NCBI GenBank assembly: GCA_937876225.1
Contig: CALFIC010000163.1
Span: 1-5,951, forward strand
Direction of reading: 5' to 3'
Length of the DNA stretch: 5,951 bases
DNA from: an uncultured Chloroflexota bacterium
Lineage (GTDB): Bacteria > Chloroflexota > Chloroflexia > Chloroflexales > Roseiflexaceae
Shown here: positions 1 through 4,814 of the stretch, piece by piece
Layout of the letters: every line of letters begins with the position of its first letter
How positions within the stretch are numbered: position 1 is the first letter of the stretch
Notes under the pieces: generated by a model
Database searches by the model: none
What the model was told of the DNA's origin: nothing
Seen by the model: only the letters and a program-made list of their open reading frames with translations
Translations under genes and position numbers: made by a program

Positions 1-26
1 AAATTGAAAATGGTCCCCGCGCACCT

Positions 27-104
27 CGACAATCGTACGTGCGTGGCATGCCTCGCACTCTAGTGCGATGGCATGCCTCGCACCCTGAATCCGCCGCGTG
101 CGCC
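27..104. repeat. Long direct repeat, copy 1
   Basis: Matches 266-342 almost perfectly, with one inserted base (A at 68) and one substitution (T78 versus G316). The two copies start 239 bp apart. Each carries two of the short palindromes, joined by CTCTA or CT so that CGCACTCTAGTGCG forms a further small dyad. Its last 26 bases (79-104) recur exactly at 1281-1306 in the right cluster. Confidence 0.9.
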
Positions 105-134
105 CTGGCAATCATCCCATGGCATGCCAAGGAG

Positions 135-236
135 ATTCCACGCCGGTTGCCCCTCGACAATCGTACGAGGCATGCCTCGTACGTGCGATGGCACAGCCTC
201 GCACCCTCGATCCTCCTATGGCAACCGGCATGGAAT
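135..236. repeat. Inverted repeat, 17-bp arms, spanning two palindromes
   Basis: The arm at 135-151 (ATTCCACGCCGGTTGCC) is the reverse complement of 220-236 (GGCAACCGGCATGGAAT) except at one position. The 68-bp interior holds the palindromes at 162-183 and 183-204, so this is a nested inverted structure. In the right cluster the same arms are brought together around 1196-1215. Confidence 0.8.
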
Positions 237-265
237 GACGTTGGGGGCGGAGGATCCGCGCACCC

Positions 266-342
266 CGACAATCGTACGTGCGTGGCATGCCTCGCACTCT
301 AGTGCGTGGCATGCCGCGCACCCTGAATCCGCCGCGTGCGCC
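266..342. repeat. Long direct repeat, copy 2
   Basis: Partner of 27-104. After it, the sequence at 343-366 (gcgattgtcctatggcacg) matches 1308-1327 in the right cluster closely, so the similarity to the repeat family extends to about 366 before the sequence becomes AT-rich. Confidence 0.9.
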
Positions 343-365
343 TATGCGATTGTCCTATGGCACGT

Positions 366-401
366 TGCATATAAAGATGCAGGATTGCATCTTCATATGC
401 A
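366..401 (-). terminator. Strong hairpin after the PIN toxin gene
   Basis: TGCATAT pairs with ATATGCA and AAGATGCA with TGCATCTT around a 4-base loop (382-385). The single mismatch (A373/C394) becomes a G-U pair in minus-strand RNA, giving a continuous 16-bp stem in the transcript of the toxin-antitoxin operon. The stem begins four bases past the toxin stop codon. No long U-run follows, so it may be a transcript-end stabiliser or weak terminator rather than a standard intrinsic terminator. Confidence 0.55.
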
Positions 402-404
402 TTC

Positions 405-851
405 TTATAATTCAATCTCATCTAATACGACTACGCGTAATTCTTTGATGCGCGTCAATTGATAATCATTTGTCACAAACACATCACATTGCGTATTTAT
501 TGCAGTAGCGATATGCAACGCATCTGGTGTTTTGATGTTATAGCGCACACGAATATCTGCGGCAGATTCAGCAATGTCTGACGTTATCGTATGTACTTGT
601 ACGATATTCGTCTCGTACAATAATGTTTTGTACGCATTCACAACCAATAAATCGCCTAATTGCAACGGTTTGACAAGTACTTCAGTTATGGTGAGTGTTG
701 AAGTGTTATTTTCAATATATAACCGTTGTGTCAGAGAAAATAAATTATGTGTTTTCTGTGCGTAAATTGGATGATTTTCAACGAAATAAATGAATAATGC
801 AGTATCAATATATATTTTTTGGACGCCTTGCAGAATAGTTGCAATATTCAT
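405..851 (-). CDS. PIN-domain toxin, VapC-like ribonuclease
   Basis: Predicted metal-dependent RNase toxin of a type II toxin-antitoxin pair, 148 residues from the chosen start. The PIN signature is complete: D16 in IYIDTALFIY, E57 in TEVLV, D110 in TPDALHIATA and D129 in VTND are the expected acidic metal-binding residues. These domains usually cleave RNA with Mg2+ or Mn2+, and the RNA target cannot be read from sequence. The antitoxin lies directly upstream, its stop codon two bases before this ATG. An alternative in-frame ATG at 864-866 would add five residues and overlap the antitoxin; neither start has a clear Shine-Dalgarno, and translational coupling is likely. The gene is visibly AT-richer than the genes to its right and sits between two repeat clusters, which suggests acquisition by transfer. 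Confidence 0.87.
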   Translation of the reverse strand: MNIATILQGVQKIYIDTALFIYFVENHPIYAQKTHNLFSLTQRLYIENNTSTLTITEVLVKPLQLGDLLVVNAYKTLLYETNIVQVHTITSDIAESAADIRVRYNIKTPDALHIATAINTQCDVFVTNDYQLTRIKELRVVVLDEIEL

Positions 852-853
852 CT

Positions 854-1078
854 CTACACATCCCATTCACGCCGCAAGGCAGTGACTTGGAGTTGGGCAT
901 CGGTGCCGTCATACAGGTGCATTGCCTTGCCACGGAGCACAGCAAAATCAACAGGGTGAGCCACTTCCTGTTGCGGTGCGCCGTTAGTCATCAATTGTTG
1001 CATTGACTTGTACACGATGCGTTGTTCGGCATACGATAAATCAGCGATCGCCTGCATAATTTCGCTAACAGTTGTCAT
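854..1078 (-). CDS. Antitoxin of the PIN toxin pair
   Basis: A 74-residue protein directly upstream of the PIN toxin gene and on the same strand. The N-terminal part (MTTVSEIMQAIADLSYAEQR) looks helical. The C-terminal part contains LRGKAMHLYDGTDAQ and ends in LRREWDV, a pattern I recall from small antitoxins paired with PIN toxins in cyanobacteria and Chloroflexota. I see no classic AbrB or ribbon-helix-helix motif. The C-terminal tail probably binds and blocks the toxin. The start is supported by GGGAGGG six bases upstream of the ATG. Function rests on operon position and size plus family recall. Confidence 0.78.
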   Translation of the reverse strand: MTTVSEIMQAIADLSYAEQRIVYKSMQQLMTNGAPQQEVAHPVDFAVLRGKAMHLYDGTDAQLQVTALRREWDV

Positions 1079-1084
1079 ATCAAT

Positions 1085-1091
1085 CCCTCCC
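1085..1091 (-). promoter_or_regulatory. Ribosome binding site of the antitoxin
   Basis: GGGAGGG on the minus strand, six bases before the ATG at 1076-1078. It contrasts with the absence of a clear site for the toxin and fits higher antitoxin synthesis with coupled toxin translation. Confidence 0.75.
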
Positions 1092-1101
1092 TTTAGGCAA
1101 A

Positions 1102-1130
1102 ATTATACCGCATCATTCATTGTCGCTATG
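1102..1130 (-). promoter_or_regulatory. Candidate promoter of the toxin-antitoxin operon
   Basis: A perfect -10 hexamer TATAAT lies on the minus strand at 1102-1107, 23 bases upstream of the antitoxin start. At the expected distance the -35 (CATAGC, 1125-1130) is poor, so the promoter may need an activator or rely mainly on the -10. The -35 position touches the edge of the right repeat cluster. Confidence 0.5.
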
Positions 1131-1173
1131 CACCCCTCAATCCTCCCATGGCTCACCCACGGAGATTCCGTAC

Positions 1174-1193
1174 AGCCGCAGCCTGCTGCGGCT
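1174..1193. repeat. Hairpin insertion within the right repeat cluster
   Basis: AGCCGCAGC and GCTGCGGCT form perfect 9-bp arms around CT. The left cluster lacks this segment: there GGAGATTCC (131-139) is followed almost directly by CGCCGGTTGCC, whereas here about 25 bases intervene. It looks like a small palindromic insertion in this copy, or a loss in the other. Confidence 0.75.
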
Positions 1194-1195
1194 CT

Positions 1196-1215
1196 CCGGT
1201 TGCCTAGGCAACCGG
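1196..1215. repeat. Perfect 20-bp palindrome
   Basis: CCGGTTGCCTAGGCAACCGG is fully self-complementary. It is the junction of the two inverted arms that in the left cluster are 68 bp apart (135-151 and 220-236), so here the arms meet head to head with no interior. Confidence 0.9.
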
Positions 1216-1426
1216 CATGGAATGACGCAGGGAGCGGGGGATCCGCGCACCGCCCAATCGCACGTGCGATGGCATTGCCTCGCACCCTGAATCCGCCGCG
1301 TGCGCCTGAGCGATTGTCCCATGGCACGCCGAGGAGATGCAATGCTGGGGCTGGGATAAATCGCGCACCGCCCAATCGCACGTGCGATGGCATAGCCTCG
1401 TACGTGCGATGGCATAGCCTCCCACT

Positions 1427-2617
1427 TCAGCCCAACACCCCCGAGGCGCGAAAGGCCGCGATTTTTGCCACATCAAAACCCACTTCGGCCAAAATCTCGT
1501 CGGTCTGCTCACCCAACATAGGCGGATGATGACGCACCGTAGCCGGGGTCTCGGTCAAACGATAGGGCGCTCCCACCACCCGGATATCGCCGATGTGGGG
1601 ATGGGCAATCGTCAGCACTTCATCGAGCGCATTGACTTGCGGGTCGGCAAAGACACTGGCCATGTCGTGGATTTCGCCAATGGGTACGCCCGCCGGGATG
1701 AGCTTGTCCTCCAGCTCGCGTACCGTGTATTGCATAAAAATACGATCGAGGGCGGCGTTCATTTCGCGGTAATGCACCGAGCGCTCATGGTTGCTGGCAA
1801 AGCGGGGATCATTGGCCAAGTCATCGGCCCCCAAGGCCGCCAAAAAACGTTGCCACAATACGTTGGTACCTACCGCCAGATTGAACCAGCCATCTTTGGC
1901 TTGATAGACGCCGTAGGGCGCGATTTCGGGGTTGTGATTGCCGGTGCGTTTGGGCACTGTGCCGGTCGCCAAATAACCTGCCGCATGGTACGACATCATT
2001 GCCAATTGCCCCGACAGCAACGAGGTGTCGATGTATTGACCAATCCCCGTCCGCATACGGTGGATGGTGGCTGCTAAAATCGCATAGGCGGCATTCATAC
2101 CACTCATCAGGTCCGACAAGGCAATCCCTACCCGCATCGGATTACTATCGGCATGCCCCGTCACACTCATAATCCCACCCAAGCCTTGGATGACTTGGTC
2201 ATAGGCAGCCCGACCGTGATCGGGTCCGTTTTGACCAAAACCTGAAATTGAACAGTAAATAATATCTGGCTTAATTACCTTGCAGGCTTCATAATCAAAT
2301 CCATATTTTTGCATGTGGCCAGGCACAAAATTTTCAATTACGATATCGCTCTGTGCCACCATGGCCCGCATGATTTCGGCACAATCAGGGTGACGCAAAT
2401 CGAGGGTGATACTGCGCTTGTTGCGGTTGATACTCAAAAAATAGGTGCTCTCGCCCGCCACAAACGGCGGTCCCCAGGCCCGCGAATTATCGCCCACGTT
2501 GGGTTGTTCAACTTTGATGATATCGGCGCCCATGTCGCCCAACATCTGCGTACAATAGGGCCCAGTCAAGGCCCGCGTCAAATCAAGGACGCGTAAATTT
2601 TCCAGTGGCAGGGTCAT
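1427..2617 (-). CDS. CaiB/BaiF family (class III) CoA-transferase
   Basis: Predicted cytoplasmic enzyme that moves coenzyme A between carboxylic acids. It has 396 residues, the normal family length. The N-terminus (LRVLDLTRALTGPYCTQMLGDMGADIIKVE) is the family hallmark. D169 in GIALSDLMSG falls at the same number as the catalytic aspartate of formyl-CoA transferase, which forms the acyl-enzyme anhydride. IENFVPG (94-100) and SGFGQNGP (125-132) are further conserved blocks. The substrate cannot be deduced: formyl/oxalate, succinyl, mesaconyl and other acyl pairs all use this fold. I chose the ATG at 2615-2617 because AAGGAA lies eight bases upstream and the protein then starts like its relatives; an in-frame TTG at 2641 would add eight unsupported residues. 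It lies 72 bases downstream of the Rrf2 regulator on the same strand and is probably co-transcribed. Confidence 0.9.
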   Translation of the reverse strand: MTLPLENLRVLDLTRALTGPYCTQMLGDMGADIIKVEQPNVGDNSRAWGPPFVAGESTYFLSINRNKRSITLDLRHPDCAEIMRAMVAQSDIVIENFVPGHMQKYGFDYEACKVIKPDIIYCSISGFGQNGPDHGRAAYDQVIQGLGGIMSVTGHADSNPMRVGIALSDLMSGMNAAYAILAATIHRMRTGIGQYIDTSLLSGQLAMMSYHAAGYLATGTVPKRTGNHNPEIAPYGVYQAKDGWFNLAVGTNVLWQRFLAALGADDLANDPRFASNHERSVHYREMNAALDRIFMQYTVRELEDKLIPAGVPIGEIHDMASVFADPQVNALDEVLTIAHPHIGDIRVVGAPYRLTETPATVRHHPPMLGEQTDEILAEVGFDVAKIAAFRASGVLG

Positions 2618-2625
2618 AGAAAGTG

Positions 2626-2631
2626 TTCCTT
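2626..2631 (-). promoter_or_regulatory. Ribosome binding site deciding the CoA-transferase start
   Basis: AAGGAA on the minus strand, eight bases from the ATG at 2615-2617. It lies within the extension that a TTG start at 2641 would require, so it favours the shorter protein. Confidence 0.6.
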
Positions 2632-2689
2632 GTGTGCGCAACCCAGGTTACATCCTGCGTGGCAATATCCCCTATAGAATACCACGGCG

Positions 2690-3109
2690 CTACACAATCC
2701 GGGTTCCCTCGGGAATATGGATGCTCGCCAACGGCGTATCCGCCAAATCACTGAGCAGTTGCCGACGGGCCTTGCTCCATGGTCCGTGCAAGGCACATGG
2801 ATTGGCTTCGCTACAATTGCGGTCAATCAATACACAATGCGTCGTGTCGGTGGCACCCTCAATCGCCTCAATCACATCAAGAATGCTGATGGTCTGCAGG
2901 TCTACGGTACACGTGTAGCCCCCCGTCGGCCCTGGGTCAGAGCGGGCCCAGCCCTTGGCCAGCAACGGCGTCATCACCTGCGACAAAAACCCCGTGGTCG
3001 TCCCTACCGCATCTGCCAACAGACTGGCCTTGGTCTTGGTGCCAAGGCGCGCCAAGGCTATCATGGCCCGGGTCGCAAGATCACTCTTGCGGGTAATTTC
3101 TAATCGCAT
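2690..3109 (-). CDS. Rrf2-family transcriptional regulator, probable Fe-S sensor
   Basis: A 139-residue DNA-binding protein. MRLEITRKSDLATRAMIALA is the characteristic Rrf2 start, followed by a winged helix-turn-helix (about 24-53, recognition part TTGFLSQVMTPL) and the wing GPTGGY (60-65). Cysteines 92, 99 and 105 (C-x6-C-x5-C, ending NPCALHGPW) match the cluster-binding loop of IscR, NsrR and RsrR relatives, so an iron-sulphur cofactor is likely. Family members sense nitric oxide, Fe-S status, redox or cysteine. Divergent placement next to nirK makes an NO- or nitrite-responsive role attractive, but that is inference and I give no NsrR name. An AGGAT lies six bases upstream of the ATG. It probably heads an operon with the CoA-transferase and may repress itself through the shared upstream region. 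Confidence 0.9.
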   Translation of the reverse strand: MRLEITRKSDLATRAMIALARLGTKTKASLLADAVGTTTGFLSQVMTPLLAKGWARSDPGPTGGYTCTVDLQTISILDVIEAIEGATDTTHCVLIDRNCSEANPCALHGPWSKARRQLLSDLADTPLASIHIPEGTRIV

Positions 3110-3207
3110 ACTGTAATCCTATAGGTTTAAATATTATGTATATTACACAAAATAATCCTACCAGCACACTCGCCGCCTATTTGCGTATTATCCTGCATAA
3201 TTGCGCT

Positions 3208-3237
3208 ATTATACACTTTTTATATAAAAACAGTTAA
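3208..3237 (-). promoter_or_regulatory. Candidate promoter of the Rrf2 regulator
   Basis: Minus-strand TATAAT (3208-3213) with TTAACT (3232-3237) 18 bases upstream. It would give a leader of about 90 bases before the regulator start. The -35 matches only four of six positions, and other AT-rich hexamers nearer the gene cannot be excluded. Confidence 0.4.
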
Positions 3238-3298
3238 CGCTGACGAAATATACAATAAAAAATCGCATTTATTTGTACCATTATTTTTTATTTTGCTA

Positions 3299-3327
3299 TT
3301 GACAAATATTTCACAATCGTATAGTAT
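3299..3327 (+). promoter_or_regulatory. Promoter of nirK
   Basis: Perfect -35 TTGACA (3299-3304). Two overlapping -10 candidates follow: TATAGT (3320-3325, 15-base spacer, five of six matches) and TAGTAT (3322-3327, 17-base spacer, four of six). Transcription would start near 3332-3334, giving a leader of about 50 bases. The strong core suggests a promoter held down by a repressor, such as the divergent Rrf2 protein. Confidence 0.65.
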
Positions 3328-3336
3328 GCAACTTAA

Positions 3337-3359
3337 CGATTTACAAAAAAGTTAAATCG
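3337..3359. promoter_or_regulatory. Candidate operator or leader hairpin of nirK
   Basis: CGATTTA (3337-3343) and TAAATCG (3353-3359) are 7-bp inverted arms separated by nine bases. AACTT (3330-3334) and AAGTT (3349-3353) form an overlapping dyad. The site lies just downstream of the predicted nirK start of transcription, a usual place for repressor binding. A weak RNA hairpin in the leader is the alternative. Confidence 0.4.
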
Positions 3360-3368
3360 CATTGCTTC

Positions 3369-3375
3369 TAAGGAG
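3369..3375 (+). promoter_or_regulatory. Ribosome binding site deciding the nirK start
   Basis: TAAGGAG ends seven bases before the ATG at 3383. It fixes the start there rather than at the in-frame TTG at 3362 (upstream of this site) or the ATG at 3419. Confidence 0.85.
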
Positions 3376-3382
3376 CATAATC

Positions 3383-4753
3383 ATGGAGACACACATCGTG
3401 GGGAACACGCTTGGAACCATGGTAAAACACATATGGCTAGTGCTGATTTTGATAATGGCGATGGGGTTAGTGAGCTGTGCAGGCGCCACCGCCAGTAGTG
3501 CGGCACCAGCCACCGCCACTGCCGTCATCGAATTGGAACTGGGCGACATGTACATCAAGCCCGCCAGCATCGACGTCCCAGCCGGACAACCGGTGACCCT
3601 CCATATCAAAAATGTCGGCGCCATGGCCCATAACGTCAAAGTCAATGGCGTCGATGGCAGCAAAGATTTAGCCACCGGCGAAGAGCAGACGATTATCGTC
3701 GGGCCATTTACCACCGCCACCCACGCATGGTGCACCTTGCCCGGCCACAAAGATTCCGGCATGGAGATGATGATCAACATCATCGGGGCTGCCACCGCCG
3801 ACAGCCATACTGCCGCCGCTCCTGCCGCTGACAGCGCTGCGGATAGTAACGCCAAAATCGACGCCAAAGCAGTACCCGCCGAAGCATGGCACGCACGTGA
3901 CCCCATCCTGCCCGCCAAGGCTAGTGGCACCGTGCACGAGATTGCCCTCGATGCCACCGAAACCCTGATCGAAGTCGCACCCGGCGTCACGCAGATGATG
4001 TGGACTTTTGGTAACACCGTGCCCGGCCCGATTTTTCATGGCAATATCGGTGATACCTTTAAATTCACGTTGACCAACAAAGGCATTATGGGGCATTCGA
4101 TCGACTTCCACGCCGGCAAAGTCGCCTGGAACAAGAGTATGCGTACCATCAAAACCGGCGAATCCCTAGTCTATGAATTCAAAGCTGAATTCGCCGGCGC
4201 CTACATGTACCACTGTGGCACCGCCCCCGCCCTGCACCATATCGGCAACGGCATGTACGGCGCCATCATCATCGACCCACCCACCTTGGCGCCGGTCGAA
4301 AAAGAATTCGTCGTCATTCAGAGCGAACTCTACCTCGGACCCCAAGCCAAAGAAGGCGATTTGCGCAAAATGTTGGCCGAACAGTGGGATGCAGTAGTTT
4401 TTAACGGCTACTACAACCAATACAAATTCCGCCCCATTCATGTCGACAGCAACAAACGCTACCGAGTATGGGTAGTCGATGACGGCCCCAGTGAAAACTC
4501 GGCCTTCCATATTGTGGGAACCGTGTTTGATACCGTCTACAAAGAAGGCAGCTATTTGCTCCAGCCCGACGCCCGCCAAGGGGGCTCACAAGTCCTCGAT
4601 TTGCAACCAGCCCAAGGGGGATTCGTCGAATTCAGCTTCGCTGAAGATGGCCTCTACCCGATGGTCACGCATAAATTCGCCAATGCCAGCAAAGGCGCCC
4701 TCGGCTTCTTTGCGGCCGGTGCTGTCGATACCAGCATGGTGGGTGGACATTAG
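3383..4753 (+). CDS. nirK: Copper nitrite reductase with N-terminal cupredoxin domain, lipoprotein
   Basis: Predicted to reduce nitrite to nitric oxide on the outer face of the cytoplasmic membrane (or the periplasm). It has 456 residues. A signal peptide with hydrophobic core (17-30) ends in lipobox LVSC, so C32 is the likely lipidated residue. An extra cupredoxin domain (about 48-135) carries a type 1 copper set: H83, C117, H122 and M127 (CTLPGHKDSGM). An Ala/Ser/Asp-rich linker (136-165) leads to the two-domain NirK core. Core type 1 ligands are H238, C278, H286 and M291. Type 2 ligands are H243, H277 and H430, with active-site D241 and H376 matching Asp98 and His255 of classical enzymes. 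The type 1 loop is short (C278 to H286, eight positions). The fused cupredoxin may pass electrons to the core, as proposed for the Hyphomicrobium fusion enzyme. The gene stands alone, divergent from an Rrf2 regulator and closed by its own terminator. A related multicopper oxidase is less likely given D241 and H376. Confidence 0.92.
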   Translation: METHIVGNTLGTMVKHIWLVLILIMAMGLVSCAGATASSAAPATATAVIELELGDMYIKPASIDVPAGQPVTLHIKNVGAMAHNVKVNGVDGSKDLATGEEQTIIVGPFTTATHAWCTLPGHKDSGMEMMINIIGAATADSHTAAAPAADSAADSNAKIDAKAVPAEAWHARDPILPAKASGTVHEIALDATETLIEVAPGVTQMMWTFGNTVPGPIFHGNIGDTFKFTLTNKGIMGHSIDFHAGKVAWNKSMRTIKTGESLVYEFKAEFAGAYMYHCGTAPALHHIGNGMYGAIIIDPPTLAPVEKEFVVIQSELYLGPQAKEGDLRKMLAEQWDAVVFNGYYNQYKFRPIHVDSNKRYRVWVVDDGPSENSAFHIVGTVFDTVYKEGSYLLQPDARQGGSQVLDLQPAQGGFVEFSFAEDGLYPMVTHKFANASKGALGFFAAGAVDTSMVGGH

Positions 4754-4770
4754 TCTCATCACCATACCAA

Positions 4771-4804
4771 GGGACGGGGTGGCAGTTGCCACCCCGCCCT
4801 TTTT
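4771..4804 (+). terminator. Rho-independent terminator of nirK
   Basis: CGGGGTGGC and GCCACCCCG form a perfect 9-bp stem around AGTT, extended by GGG/CCC past one bulged A, and followed by TTTTT. It begins 17 bases after the nirK stop. The convergent VOC gene ends 11 bases beyond it; read from that side the stem lacks a T-run, though it could still stabilise that transcript. Confidence 0.9.
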
Positions 4805-4814
4805 GCATTCCTGC

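Larger units (their letters stand above)
1..366. repeat. Left cluster of palindromic (REP/BIME-like) repeats
   Basis: This stretch holds no convincing gene. It is made of short palindromes with GTGCG/CGCAC outer arms around a GGCATGCC-type core, at 39-58, 63-83, 162-183, 183-204, 278-297 and 302-321. The one at 162-183 is a perfect 22-bp palindrome in which GTGCG/CGCAC is replaced by GTACG/CGTAC, a paired change that keeps the arms complementary. Longer blocks join the palindromes, and two of these (27-104 and 266-342) are direct repeats. The cluster runs off the left end of the window, which fits an assembly break in a repeat. The same family recurs at 1130-1425. Function is unknown: mobile REP-like elements, nucleic-acid structures or inert repeats are all possible. 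Confidence 0.85.
1130..1425. repeat. Right cluster of palindromic (REP/BIME-like) repeats
   Basis: Second cluster of the family seen at 1-366, with no convincing gene. Short palindromes lie at 1264-1285, 1382-1403 and 1404-1425. Their centres vary (GGCATTGCC, GGCATAGCC) while the GTGCGA/TCGCAC arms persist, apart from one arm mismatch in the last unit. The block 1207-1251 matches 220-264 (21 identical bases, then four differences in 24), and 1281-1306 is identical to 79-104. The last palindrome ends one base before the stop codon of the CoA-transferase, so the element abuts that gene without breaking it and may shape the 3' end of its transcript. Confidence 0.85.

Noticed and set aside
1..366. 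CRISPR array
   Set aside because: The repeats are palindromic but unevenly spaced, some touch each other, and the intervening sequences are themselves repeated, so there are no unique spacers of constant length. No cas genes are present.
39..462. Several open reading frames across the left repeat cluster on both strands (39-302, 73-462, 112-321)
   Set aside because: They read through GC-rich palindromic repeats in several frames, giving echoing motifs such as MPRT and RGMPRT. No ribosome binding sites or known domains are visible.
1008..1529. Overlapping reading frames through the right repeat cluster on both strands
   Set aside because: Same repeat-driven artefact; they also run into the antitoxin and CoA-transferase genes, which have real family signatures.
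1526..2077. Plus-strand reading frame of 183 aa opposite the CoA-transferase
   Set aside because: The minus strand carries a complete CaiB/BaiF protein with catalytic Asp; the plus-strand product has no family features or ribosome binding site.
2690..3109. Naming the Rrf2 protein nsrR
   Set aside because: The cysteine spacing (x6, x5) and nirK neighbourhood are suggestive, but IscR and RsrR relatives share these features, so the name is not supported by sequence alone.
3299..3316. FNR/CRP-type site overlapping the nirK -35
   Set aside because: TTGACAAATATTTC resembles one half of TTGATNNNNATCAA, but the second half does not match. It is better explained as the -35 element.
3362..3382. Upstream TTG start for nirK
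   Set aside because: It lies upstream of and includes the ribosome binding site TAAGGAG, which points to the ATG at 3383. The added residues are not part of a signal peptide.
3352..4017. Long minus-strand reading frame (221 aa) opposite nirK, and another at 4166-4579
   Set aside because: Antisense shadows of a GC-biased gene with full cupredoxin motifs on the plus strand. The translated products are low-complexity with no recognisable domain.
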